Shown here in pieces: positions 36,071 to 44,577 of a stretch of DNA of 64,000 nt. The notes beneath the pieces are model-generated. The model saw only the letters and a list, made by a program, of their open reading frames with translations. It made no database searches and had not been told where the DNA came from. Location of the stretch: contig NZ_CP031466.1 of assembly GCF_003368325.1 (NCBI RefSeq), positions 1,178,001 to 1,242,000 of the forward strand. The letters are read 5' to 3'. The position numbers and the translations under genes are program-made. The stretch's first letter is position 1. Each line of letters opens with the position of its first letter. Source of the DNA: Paraburkholderia caffeinilytica (GTDB taxonomy: Bacteria > Pseudomonadota > Gammaproteobacteria > Burkholderiales > Burkholderiaceae).

Positions 36071-37171
36071 GTGAACCTCATCCACCCGCCCGTACTTGCC
36101 GATACAGCATCGCGCCTTGGCGTATCAGCCGGTGCCGTGACGACGCTCGACACGCTCAATCGTCCGCTGCGGGATTTGCGTCTGTCCGTCATCGATCAAT
36201 GCAATTTCCGCTGTACGTACTGCATGCCAAGGGACACTTTCGGCGCGGACTACCGTTTCCTGCCGTCTTCGGAACGTCTGTCGTTCGAACAGATCCTCAA
36301 GCTCGCGAAAGCGTTCGCGCTGCTCGGGGTGGAGAAGATACGGATCACCGGCGGGGAGCCGCTCCTGCGGCGCGGGCTCGAATCCCTGATCGAACAGCTC
36401 GCGAAACTCACCACGGCGGGCGGCAAACCGATGGAGCTCGCGCTGACGACAAACGGCTCCCTGCTCGCCGCGAAGGCGCGCTCGCTGCGCGATGCCGGCC
36501 TCGGCCGCGTGACGGTGAGCCTCGACGCGGTGGACGACGCCGTATTCCGCCGGATGAGCGACGTCGACATGCCCGTGGCGCGGATCCTGGACGGGATCGA
36601 GGCCGCGAGCGCAGTCGGACTCGCGCCGGTCAAGGTCAACGCCGTGATCGAACGGGGCGTCAACGACAGCCAGATCCTGCCGCTCGTGCGCTTGTTCAAA
36701 GGCACCGGCGTCGCCGTGCGCTTCATCGAGTATATGGACGTCGGCGGCGCGGGCGGCTGGTCGAACACGAAGGTGATCACGGCGCGCGGGACCCGCGACA
36801 TCGTCGAATCGGCGTTTCCGCTCGTCCCTGTCATAGGGCGTGAACAGACGGGCACCGCCGTCAACTATCGCCATGCCGACGGCACCGGCGAAGTCGGCTT
36901 TATCGCAAGCGTATCGCAGCCGTTCTGCGGTTCGTGTTCGCGCGCCCGCGTGTCGGCCGACGGTCAACTGTATGCATGTCTTTTCGCCACACAGGGCACG
37001 GACCTCAGGCCCTGGCTCACCGAGGCCGCCTCAGTCGAGCAACTGGCAGGGACCATCCGCGGGCGGTGGAGCCAACGCGACGATCGCTATTCCGAACTTC
37101 GCTCGACGCCGCGCAGGCCAGGATCGGGAAAAACCTATCCGACCGTCCGCATGTCGCTGGTCGGCGGCTGA
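36071..37171 (+). CDS. moaA: GTP 3',8-cyclase, molybdenum cofactor biosynthesis
   Basis: This 366-residue radical-SAM enzyme makes the first cyclised intermediate of molybdopterin from GTP. The N-terminal cluster is QCNFRCTYCMP (C-x3-C-x2-C), with SAM-binding ITGGEPLLRRG. The C-terminal cluster is FCGSCSRARVSADGQLYACLF. The end RMSLVGG gives the double glycine required for activity. The GTG at 36071 starts the frame; a 35-residue extension before RDLRLSVID is usual in this group. It is the first gene of moaA-moaE-moaD. Confidence 0.94.
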   Translation: MNLIHPPVLADTASRLGVSAGAVTTLDTLNRPLRDLRLSVIDQCNFRCTYCMPRDTFGADYRFLPSSERLSFEQILKLAKAFALLGVEKIRITGGEPLLRRGLESLIEQLAKLTTAGGKPMELALTTNGSLLAAKARSLRDAGLGRVTVSLDAVDDAVFRRMSDVDMPVARILDGIEAASAVGLAPVKVNAVIERGVNDSQILPLVRLFKGTGVAVRFIEYMDVGGAGGWSNTKVITARGTRDIVESAFPLVPVIGREQTGTAVNYRHADGTGEVGFIASVSQPFCGSCSRARVSADGQLYACLFATQGTDLRPWLTEAASVEQLAGTIRGRWSQRDDRYSELRSTPRRPGSGKTYPTVRMSLVGG

Positions 37172-37216
37172 CGCCTGGCGAATCCTTGCGAAGCAGACAC
37201 AGACCGGAGCTCCGCC

Positions 37217-37768
37217 ATGACAACACCGTCACCAGGCGATCCCGCACAACCTGATGCAGCGCACGCCGACGCGCGTACAAGCGATCCGGCGCTGCTCGAG
37301 GCCACCCTCGCGTCGGGCTTCGAGGTGAGGGTTCAGCAGCAGCCGATCGACATCCAGTCGGAGATCATGCCGGTCACGCGCAATCCCGAGGTGGGCGCCA
37401 TCGTGAATTTTCTCGGCGTGGTGCGTCGTTGCGGCGATCTCGACGACGTCGTCGCGCTCGAGCTCGAACACTACCCGGGGATGACCGAACAGTCGTTCGG
37501 CAGCATCGTCGAAGAGGCCATCGCACGATGGCGTCTCGAGGCGGTGAAGATCGTGCATCGGGTTGGCCGCGTGGCGCTCGGCGAGGCGGTGGTCCTCGTC
37601 GTGGTCGCCGCGCCGCATCGAAGGGCGGCATTCGACGCCTGCGAATTCCTGATGGACTTCCTCAAGGCCCATGCGCCGCTCTGGAAAAAGGAAATCCGCC
37701 GCGACGGGGCGCTCAGATGGGTCGAAGCCAAAACGCGCGACGAGCAGTCGATGCTGCGGTGGGGTTGA
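37217..37768 (+). CDS. moaE: Molybdopterin synthase catalytic subunit
   Basis: This 183-residue large subunit transfers sulfur from MoaD to precursor Z. Conserved blocks are VGAIVNFLGVVRR, LELEHYPGMTE, KIVHRVGRVALGE and the C-terminal HAPLWKKEIRRDG with the catalytic Lys pair. The N-terminus is about 35 residues longer than E. coli MoaE, polar and Ala/Asp-rich. GGAG lies 9 nt before the ATG. The gene follows moaA by 45 bp. Confidence 0.93.
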   Translation: MTTPSPGDPAQPDAAHADARTSDPALLEATLASGFEVRVQQQPIDIQSEIMPVTRNPEVGAIVNFLGVVRRCGDLDDVVALELEHYPGMTEQSFGSIVEEAIARWRLEAVKIVHRVGRVALGEAVVLVVVAAPHRRAAFDACEFLMDFLKAHAPLWKKEIRRDGALRWVEAKTRDEQSMLRWG

Positions 37769-37823
37769 GGCGCGATTCGCCCACATCGTGCGCCCGCATC
37801 GTGCCGGCAACAGGAACAGACGA

Positions 37824-38081
37824 ATGAAACTCACCATTAGATATTTCGCCAGCGTTCGTGAACAACTCGGCATCTCGCAGGAGATCGTGCATATCGACGC
37901 GCCCGAACTCGCTGTCGACTGTCTGCGGGGCAGGCTCGCATCCCGAAACGAACGGATGGCCGAGGCGCTGCGCGCGGGCCGGCCGCTCCGTACCGCAGTC
38001 AATCACGAGATGGTCGCCGACACGTTCGTGGTGCGCGAGGACAGCGAAGTCGCGTTCTTTCCGCCCGTCACGGGGGGCTGA
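37824..38081 (+). CDS. moaD: Molybdopterin synthase sulfur carrier subunit
   Basis: This 85-residue ubiquitin-like protein begins MKLTIRYFASVREQLG and ends FFPPVTGG. The terminal Gly-Gly is the site of thiocarboxylation. The start is 12 nt after AGGAACAG. It completes a compact three-gene unit; other cofactor genes (moaB, moaC, moeA) are not in the window and must be supplied elsewhere. Confidence 0.92.
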   Translation: MKLTIRYFASVREQLGISQEIVHIDAPELAVDCLRGRLASRNERMAEALRAGRPLRTAVNHEMVADTFVVREDSEVAFFPPVTGG

Positions 38082-38167
38082 GGCCGCCCGGAAGATCAGG
38101 ATCGAGCCGCACGGGGTTCATCCGTGTCCACACACGCACAGGCCGCGGCCTGTGCGCCACCGTGTTG

Positions 38168-39595
38168 CTAACGGGCGCACATCGCGACGAGCTTGCCGAC
38201 GGTAATCACCGCCTGTTCGATTTCGCTCGACCAGGGGCTGCTGTAATTGAGGCGGATGAAGTTCCGATAGGTCGTTTCCGAGACCGAAAACATGTAGCCC
38301 GGCCCGATGGTGATGCCCTGATCGAGTGCGAGGTTGTAGAGCCGCATGGCGTCGACCTTGGGCGGCAGTTCGATCCACAGCACGTATCCGCCCGCGGGGT
38401 TGGACATGCGCGTACCGTCGGGAAAAAAGCGCGAGACAGTCGCCTTCATCAGATTGGCCTGCTGCGCATAGGCTCTGCGAACCCGGCGCAGGTGATGCTC
38501 GTAGCCATCGCGCTCGAGGAATTCCGCAATCGCCATTTGCGGAATCGACGGCGAGGTCAGCGTGTTCAGAAACTTGAGTTTCTCGACCTGGTCACGGTAT
38601 CGGCCCGGCAGCGCCCAACCGATCCGGTAGGCCGCCGTGAGGGTCTTCGAGAACGACCCGCAGTGAAGCACCAGCCCCTTCGTGTCGAAGGACTTCAACG
38701 TGCTGGGGTGCGTGCTGTCGTAGTGAAGCTCGTTGTAGACCCCGTTCTCGATGACCGGAATGTCCCGCTTCGTCAGAAATTGCACGAGTTCGCGCTTGCG
38801 TTCGTCGGGCATCAGAAAACCCAGCGGATTCTGGAAGTTCGGCATGACCATGCAGGCTGTGATGGTCTGCGATTCCACGATGGCGGCGAGCGCCTCGATA
38901 TCGATGCCATGCTCCGGATGAGTCGACACCTCGATCGCTTTCATGCCCATCCGCTCGATCGCATGGAGCATCGCGTAGAACGTCGGCGATTCGACCGCGA
39001 TCACGTCGCCGGGTTTCGCAACCGCCTGAAGGCACAGATTGATCGCCTCGGTCGCGCCGACCGTGATGATGATCTCGTTCGGATCGACGGCCATGCCGTT
39101 CTCGAGGTAGCGGCGCGCGATCTGGCGCACGAGCGCCGCATTGCCGGGCGGCAGCGCGTCCGTCACGCCCCAGCGCGTCTTGCCGCGTCCCGCGTCGTAA
39201 GCGTAGCGGTTGATCCTTTCGAAGGGAAAGAGACCCGGGTCGGGGTAGGGCGAACCGAGCGGCACGGCATCGTCGACACCGATCGAGCGCAAGGTGGACA
39301 GCACCAGCCGGCTGACGTCGACCGGCGACGAAATCGGGATCGGTTTCGATGGCCGGAGTTCGAGCGTCTTCCGTTCACGCCCGTCGCCCCGGAAGTTGAC
39401 GAAATAGCCTGATTGAGGCCTCGCCGTCAGCAAGCCACGGCTTTCGAGCAGCAAGTAGGCGCGGATGACAGTCGTCACGCTGAGCCGATGTTGCTGGCTG
39501 GTCTGCCGTACCGAAGGCAGGCGCTCGCCATGCCCGTACACGCCTTGCCGGATCAGCTTTTCAATGTCGTCTGCCAGCTTCTCGTAGAGATTCAT
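38168..39595 (-). CDS. MocR-type GntR regulator with aminotransferase-like domain
   Basis: This 475-residue protein has an N-terminal GntR winged helix (about 1-70; LPSVRQTSQQHRLSVTTVIRAY) joined to a fold-type I aminotransferase domain. The PLP lysine is K317 (GSFSKTLTAAYRIGW), with N254-P (NFQNPLG). At the place where these proteins usually have Asp-Asp-x-Tyr contacting the PLP ring nitrogen, this one has ENGVY, so N284 replaces Asp. It probably senses an amine or amino acid through PLP and controls nearby or distant metabolism genes. It is convergent with moaD. The target is unknown. Confidence 0.88.
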   Translation of the reverse strand: MNLYEKLADDIEKLIRQGVYGHGERLPSVRQTSQQHRLSVTTVIRAYLLLESRGLLTARPQSGYFVNFRGDGRERKTLELRPSKPIPISSPVDVSRLVLSTLRSIGVDDAVPLGSPYPDPGLFPFERINRYAYDAGRGKTRWGVTDALPPGNAALVRQIARRYLENGMAVDPNEIIITVGATEAINLCLQAVAKPGDVIAVESPTFYAMLHAIERMGMKAIEVSTHPEHGIDIEALAAIVESQTITACMVMPNFQNPLGFLMPDERKRELVQFLTKRDIPVIENGVYNELHYDSTHPSTLKSFDTKGLVLHCGSFSKTLTAAYRIGWALPGRYRDQVEKLKFLNTLTSPSIPQMAIAEFLERDGYEHHLRRVRRAYAQQANLMKATVSRFFPDGTRMSNPAGGYVLWIELPPKVDAMRLYNLALDQGITIGPGYMFSVSETTYRNFIRLNYSSPWSSEIEQAVITVGKLVAMCAR

Positions 39596-39868
39596 CGGAC
39601 GATTTCCTCAGCGTTTCGCAGCGGCAAGCTGTACCGGCCGCTCCCCTGGCTTGCACGCGCCCGTCTCGCCATGTCGCCGCCCGGTGCGATGAGCGTAGCA
39701 GAACTGTACTGATTCGAGTCGGCCCGATGTGTGCACTCAGCGATGGATGGCCCGGCCTTAACCTGTTCTCCATCGAAAGCGCATGGCCAGGCCGCTCCGC
39801 TGGAGCCTGTCGATGCGCAAGAGCGGGTTTGAATGACACGGGATCGGCACACAGGGAGGTTGAGCACG

Positions 39869-40858
39869 ATGAATCTGCTAGAAGCCATGCGGATTTATGT
39901 CAGGGTGGTTGAGCGCGAGAGTATCTCCGGCGCGGCACGGGACCTCAATATCGGGCAGCCGGCCGCAAGCGAGCGTATCGAGCGGCTGGAGAAGTATCTT
40001 GGCTGCCGGCTCCTGCTCCGTAGCGCACGCGCTTTCAATTGCACGCCCGAAGGCCTCACGTTCTACGAGCGCAGCAAACGGATTCTGCATGCCGTGGAGC
40101 AGGCGGTCGCCGAGGTGTCGAGCGACCGGCAGGATCTCAAGGGAACGATTCGCATCGCCGCGCCCCACTGCTTTGGCGAGACGGTCGTGCCGGAGGCGTT
40201 GACGCGGGTGCGCGCAGCCTATCCTCAACTGGATCTGGAACTGGTCCTGAACGACAGGATCGTCGACCTTGTGACCGAGGGCGTCGATATTTCGTTTCGT
40301 CTTGGGCAACTTGGCGAAGGGGCGTTCATTGCCCGTCAGCTGGGTCAGGTTGGGCGCGTTCTCGTTGCCGCGCCGGACTATCTGAGCCGGCACGGTCCGA
40401 TCACCGGGCCGGCCGACCTGGTCAACCACCCGTTCATCCGGGTGCAGGGCATGTTCGGCGCGGAACAGTTGCCGCTCAGGTACATGGAGGCCGTCGTGGA
40501 GAGCGCGCCGATCCGCACCGCGGTCAGGACCAGTCATTGGCGGCCCATGTATGAAATGATCCTCTCGGGCGCCGGCATCGGCGTGCTGGAAGAGCCGGCG
40601 TGCGTGGAGGCGCTCGCAGCGGGCCGGCTCGTGCGGATACTGCCGGCATTCGAGGTGCTGCCCTTCGATCTGAATATCCTGACTCAGGCGCAACGTCCGG
40701 TGCCGCCACGGGTACGGATGATCGTGGCGATGCTGAGAAAGTGCACGTCGGATATTCTGGAGAGAGTGCACGTTGACTGTGGTGAAGTGACCAGCCGCCT
40801 TGAAGAACTACCCGACGATGAGGTGTCCGCGCTTCTGACGCCGTCGTTGCGGGCTTGA
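39869..40858 (+). CDS. LysR-family transcriptional regulator
   Basis: The 329-residue product has a winged helix at residues 1-60 (ISGAARDLNIGQPAASERIERLE) and an effector domain of the group-8 (DsdC/CrgA-like) type with GTIRIAAPHCFGETVVP and GVDISFRLGQL. GGGAGG upstream of the ATG at 39869 fixes the start. It is divergent from the MocR regulator across a 273-bp region, which may be the shared target. It is convergent with the encapsulin gene. The effector is unknown. Confidence 0.88.
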   Translation: MNLLEAMRIYVRVVERESISGAARDLNIGQPAASERIERLEKYLGCRLLLRSARAFNCTPEGLTFYERSKRILHAVEQAVAEVSSDRQDLKGTIRIAAPHCFGETVVPEALTRVRAAYPQLDLELVLNDRIVDLVTEGVDISFRLGQLGEGAFIARQLGQVGRVLVAAPDYLSRHGPITGPADLVNHPFIRVQGMFGAEQLPLRYMEAVVESAPIRTAVRTSHWRPMYEMILSGAGIGVLEEPACVEALAAGRLVRILPAFEVLPFDLNILTQAQRPVPPRVRMIVAMLRKCTSDILERVHVDCGEVTSRLEELPDDEVSALLTPSLRA

Positions 40859-40927
40859 GCCCGCAAGTCCACTTCTATTGGATTATCGGCAATTCGCCAA
40901 TCCGACGCATCCCGATGCGTTCCGATA

Positions 40928-41734
40928 CTAACTATCGGCTTGCATTAGCGACACCGATGCTTCGCTCGTCAGCATCAGGAATGTCAGCGTTTCGCGCAGA
41001 TAGAGGCGCACTGCCGTGTCGGTATGGCTCACGTATCCGATCGACAGGTCCTCGCCCAGGTGCAACTCGAAGTCGCCGCCGCGCGTGGATAGCACGCTGC
41101 CGCCTGCCAGCGCCGGTGCCCAGATGATGTCGCCATTCACGATGCGCTTGATGTGTTCGAGCACCGGATAACCCTGATCGCGTGCCTCGCCGAGCGCCGT
41201 GTACGCATCGGCGCCGAGCAGCACGGAATAGGGCCCGTCGACACCGGCAAGGCGCAGTTCTTCGAGCGCGTTGCTAATCGTGTTCGGATAATCGCTGATA
41301 TCGGCCGGCAGCGGCAGCGGCGGATTCGACGAACCTTCGCGAAGCCCGCCTATGCCCGCAGCCTTATAGCCATCGAAGATCGCGCGATCTTCGGCATAGG
41401 CGAGCTGTTTGGCGGCTTCCTTCGCGGGCTGCCAGTCGGCGTCTTTCGCGCCGCGCACCACGCTGTCGATCGCTTCGCGCTGCAACTCGAACGGCACGGT
41501 CAACTGCACGAGGCTCCTGACCTCGGCCAGTTTCGCCACGACGCCCTGCTGCGGCGCGGCGATCGCGATCTGATGCCCCGTGCCGACGCCGGATAGCTCC
41601 GTTCCACCCGGACCCTTGACGTCGACCACACGACGGCCGGCGACGCTGCGCCTGAACGTGCGCGCCACTTCGTCTTCGATCTGCGACCAGGCGGCGCGGG
41701 AGATCGGGGCAAGCTCGCGATGCAGGTTATTCAT
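40928..41734 (-). CDS. Encapsulin nanocompartment shell protein (family 1)
   Basis: This 268-residue HK97-fold shell protein of the linocin M18/encapsulin family starts MNNLHRELAPISRAAWSQIE, the N-terminal helix that contacts cargo tails. Further family blocks are VDVKGPGGTELSGVGTGH, AKQLAYAEDRAIFDGY and DLSIGYVSHTDTAVRLYLRET near the C-terminus. It should self-assemble into an icosahedral capsule in the cytoplasm. It overlaps the upstream peroxidase gene by 8 bp and is translationally coupled. The peroxidase carries the matching loading peptide. Confidence 0.95.
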   Translation of the reverse strand: MNNLHRELAPISRAAWSQIEDEVARTFRRSVAGRRVVDVKGPGGTELSGVGTGHQIAIAAPQQGVVAKLAEVRSLVQLTVPFELQREAIDSVVRGAKDADWQPAKEAAKQLAYAEDRAIFDGYKAAGIGGLREGSSNPPLPLPADISDYPNTISNALEELRLAGVDGPYSVLLGADAYTALGEARDQGYPVLEHIKRIVNGDIIWAPALAGGSVLSTRGGDFELHLGEDLSIGYVSHTDTAVRLYLRETLTFLMLTSEASVSLMQADS

Positions 41735-42782
41735 GTTGAGAGATTCCCTTGAGAGAGCCGATATTCAGTGAGCCGTCGAGACGCGGCTCGGCGGATGAAG
41801 GCGCTTCGGGCCGTTGCTCGACAACGGCGGCAGCTTGCGGATCGCGATCCGCGAGTGCCTCGAGCAAAGTGGCCGACGGGACGAAGAAGAGGCCGCCCGT
41901 GACCGCGCGGCTATAGTCGAGCAAGCGGTCGTAGTTGCCCGGCGGCCGCCCGACGAACATGTTTTCCATCATCTGCTCGATAGGCTCGGGCGAACGCGCA
42001 TAACCGATGAAATAGGTGCCGAACTCGCCCATGCCGGGGCGGCCGAACGGCATGTTGTCGCGGAGGATTTTCACCTCCTCGCCGTTGCCGGTGATCGTGG
42101 TGAGCGAGCTGTGCGAGCACGACGGTTTGACCGCTTCGTCGAGTTCGATATCGGATAGTTTCGTGCGGCCGATAATGCGCTCCTGGGTCTCGACGGACAG
42201 CGCGTTCCAGCCGGTCATGTCGTGTAGATACTTCTGCACGATGACATAACTGCCGGCTTCGAACCCGGCATCCTCGTCGCCGATGCGAGTGAAATCGACG
42301 GCCTCGCGGCCCACCGGATTCTCGGTGCCGTCAACGAAACCCACCATGCTGCGCAGGTCGAAGTTGCGAAAGCCGTGTACTTCGTCAACCACCGTAACTG
42401 CAGCGCCGAGCCGCCCTATAAGCTGCGTGGCGAGCTCGAAGCAGAGATCCATCTGATCCGCGCGAATGTGCAGCAGGATATCGCCCGGCGTGCGCACGGC
42501 GCGACGTTCGCCTTCGCCGAATTCGCGAAACGGATGCAGGCACGCGGGGCGCGGCGCGCCGAACAGCGTGTCCCACACGTCGGAGCCGAAGCCGACAACG
42601 CACGACAGGTTGCCGGAGGGGACGCGCTTGCCGACCGAGCGCACCAGGGCGGCAACGTCCCCGCACCATGCGCGCACCTGTTCGGCGGGCTCCTCGCCCT
42701 CCGCGACGGTCGCGACCATGAAGATCGCGCTACGCGTAATGTCATTACAAACGGCTTGCGATTCTGGGATGTCTTTGGGCAT
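41727..42782 (-). CDS. Dye-decolorising peroxidase, encapsulin cargo
   Basis: This 351-residue haem peroxidase has the DyP signature VGFVDGTENP (GxxDG), the proximal His in KPSCSHSS and the distal Arg in YFIGYARSP. After about residue 310 a flexible linker leads to the tail LDGSLNIGSLKGISQHE, whose SLNIGSLKG is the classical loading peptide recognised by family 1 encapsulins. It reduces H2O2 and oxidises an unknown donor inside the shell. The ATG at 42782 is used; no strong ribosome site is seen before it. Confidence 0.94.
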   Translation of the reverse strand: MPKDIPESQAVCNDITRSAIFMVATVAEGEEPAEQVRAWCGDVAALVRSVGKRVPSGNLSCVVGFGSDVWDTLFGAPRPACLHPFREFGEGERRAVRTPGDILLHIRADQMDLCFELATQLIGRLGAAVTVVDEVHGFRNFDLRSMVGFVDGTENPVGREAVDFTRIGDEDAGFEAGSYVIVQKYLHDMTGWNALSVETQERIIGRTKLSDIELDEAVKPSCSHSSLTTITGNGEEVKILRDNMPFGRPGMGEFGTYFIGYARSPEPIEQMMENMFVGRPPGNYDRLLDYSRAVTGGLFFVPSATLLEALADRDPQAAAVVEQRPEAPSSAEPRLDGSLNIGSLKGISQHE

Positions 42783-42977
42783 CGGATTGAATAGTGAAGA
42801 ACCGTTAGTGATTGCGGGAATGGCGCGAATGTCTTGCCGCCTTGGTGGTCGATTGCCTGGGGTGGGTGCAAATTTTTCGTCCGGATGACTGAAGCAGGTT
42901 TGCTGTCGCCGCGGACACACGTAAATCGATACCTCGTTGATTCTGCTCCCTGCGAGGCGCTTTCACGCGAGTGAATG

Positions 42978-43121
42978 CTAGTGACGCATGGCTGCCGTGA
43001 CGAGAAGATGAAACGGCAGTACGAGCAGTCCCGTCCCGATGACGCCGAGCAGCCACAGTGCAACGAACCATATCAGGCCCCGGCGAAACGTCTTTCCGGA
43101 CCCACGGCTTGTTTGTGACAT
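42978..43121 (-). CDS. Small single-pass membrane protein, DUF2474/CydX-like
   Basis: A 47-residue frame too short for routine calling. It has a near-perfect ribosome site (AGGAGG, 6 nt before ATG), a basic N-terminus (SRGSGKTFRRG) and one hydrophobic helix (LIWFVALWLLGVIGTGLLVL), ending FHLLVTAAMRH. The R-R-x-x-WFVALW pattern recalls DUF2474 small proteins that accompany bd oxidases. The cioAB genes 8 kb away lack such a subunit. This similarity is by eye only. It lies upstream of the peroxidase-encapsulin pair on the same strand. Confidence 0.6.
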   Translation of the reverse strand: MSQTSRGSGKTFRRGLIWFVALWLLGVIGTGLLVLPFHLLVTAAMRH

Positions 43122-43300
43122 GGCATTCCTCCTGTGGGCTTGTGATGCAGGCCCCCCGATCGCCTTCGCTTGAAATCTCCCTCACCCGCACCCGTACGCA
43201 TGTCTGCATAGGCATCAGTTTGACGATGACGCCGGCCGTTGTTCTGCGTGTTTGAATCATTCTAGGCTACTGCATCGCCCTGATCTATCCAAAAGAAAAC

Positions 43301-43343
43301 GAGCGAGGCGCGCCGAAGGACCAACCTTCGCCGCGCCTCGCTC
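43301..43343 (-). terminator. Porin gene terminator
   Basis: A long stem, GAGCGAGGCGCG...CGAAGG paired with CCTTCG...CGCGCCTCGCTC, has a short loop at its centre, about 50 bp beyond the porin stop. On the minus strand it is followed by GTTTTCTTTTGG, a T-rich run, so it is a rho-independent terminator for the porin. Confidence 0.8.
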
Positions 43344-43390
43344 CGCTTTGGATGCCTGGGCGTTGCAGTGCTTTATCCGTTCCGGACGCT

Positions 43391-44467
43391 TCAGAACCGA
43401 TGCTGAATCCCTGCCGTCACACCGGCTTGCGTATCCGCCGCGCCGGTCAGATCGCGCGACAGGCTGACCGCGTTGTCATGCTTGGCCATCGCGTAGCCGC
43501 CCGCCATGTACAGCACCGTGCGCTTCGACAATGCGTACTGCGCGCGCAGCGAGAACAGCGTCGGATCGGCGTCGCTCGCGTCCTTGATGTCCTGATGGTA
43601 GACGGCGGCAAACAGCGAGAAGAACGGCGTCACATCGTATTGACCGCCGACCCAGTACATATCGCTGCGCAAGGTCGGCGCGGCAGTGTGGAAGGTGCGC
43701 CGATAGTTGCGATAGCCGGCCATGGCCTTCACGGTGCCGAAGTCATAGCTCAAGCCTGCGTGAATGCCCTGAATGTAGTTGGTGGTGTCCGCGGGCGTCA
43801 CGCTGTCGTTGGCGCCGTTCTGCCGGTCGAAGGTGGCGACCACGGCGAACGGACCGTTCTCGTAACCCAGACCGAAGTCGTACTTGGAACTCGACTTCAG
43901 GCTGCCCGGCACGTTGCCGAAACCGTACATCGCGCCGAACTTGAAGCCGGAAAATGTTCCGTCATAGCGAACGGCATTCGACGAACGCGAGAACAAACCG
44001 TCCTTGCGACCACCGGTAGCGGTGGAGGACGTCGCCCACGAGTAGTTCGGTGCGTAACCCATCGGGTCGAACTGCAACATGTAGTCGTAGGTGGTGGTGA
44101 AATTGCGGCCGAGCGTGATCTGCCCGAAGCGGTTCTTCAGGCCGATCGTGGCGCGGCGGTCGAAGATCGCGCCGGTGCTGTCGTCGAACTGGCCGTTCGC
44201 GATGTTGATGCCGCTCTCCAACTGGAAGACCGCCTTCAATCCGCCACCGAGGTCCTCGACGCCACGCAGGCCCCAGCGCGAGGTGTTCTTGCCGCCCGAG
44301 ACGAGACGCGCGGCGCCGCCGTCCTTGCTCGCGTGATTCACGTATTCGACGCCTGCGTCGACGATGCCGTACAAGGTCACGCTCGATTGCGCATGTGCCG
44401 TTGCTGCCATTCCGGCGAGGCCGGCGCACGTCACGCCGAGGGTCGCCTTTGTCATGCTCCACTTCAT
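43391..44467 (-). CDS. Gram-negative porin (OmpC/OpcP-type)
   Basis: This 358-residue outer-membrane porin starts with a signal peptide ending AHAQ, then SSVTLYGIVDAGVEY, the standard first strand of Burkholderia porins. SRWGLRGVEDLGGGLKAVFQLESG, RRATIGLKNRFGQITLGRNF and the C-terminal QAGVTAGIQHRF (terminal Phe for Bam insertion) are diagnostic. It is a trimeric general-diffusion channel by family. AGGAG 7 nt before ATG at 44467 sets the start. Confidence 0.95.
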   Translation of the reverse strand: MKWSMTKATLGVTCAGLAGMAATAHAQSSVTLYGIVDAGVEYVNHASKDGGAARLVSGGKNTSRWGLRGVEDLGGGLKAVFQLESGINIANGQFDDSTGAIFDRRATIGLKNRFGQITLGRNFTTTYDYMLQFDPMGYAPNYSWATSSTATGGRKDGLFSRSSNAVRYDGTFSGFKFGAMYGFGNVPGSLKSSSKYDFGLGYENGPFAVVATFDRQNGANDSVTPADTTNYIQGIHAGLSYDFGTVKAMAGYRNYRRTFHTAAPTLRSDMYWVGGQYDVTPFFSLFAAVYHQDIKDASDADPTLFSLRAQYALSKRTVLYMAGGYAMAKHDNAVSLSRDLTGAADTQAGVTAGIQHRF

Positions 44468-44577
44468 CAACAGTCTCCTGTGGTTGGTTTATTCACTTCG
44501 GTTGGGGATACGGTGCGGCTGGGGCCACCCGCTCACATCGATTGACTGCAACTCGCTGCAACTCGCTGCAACTCGCT

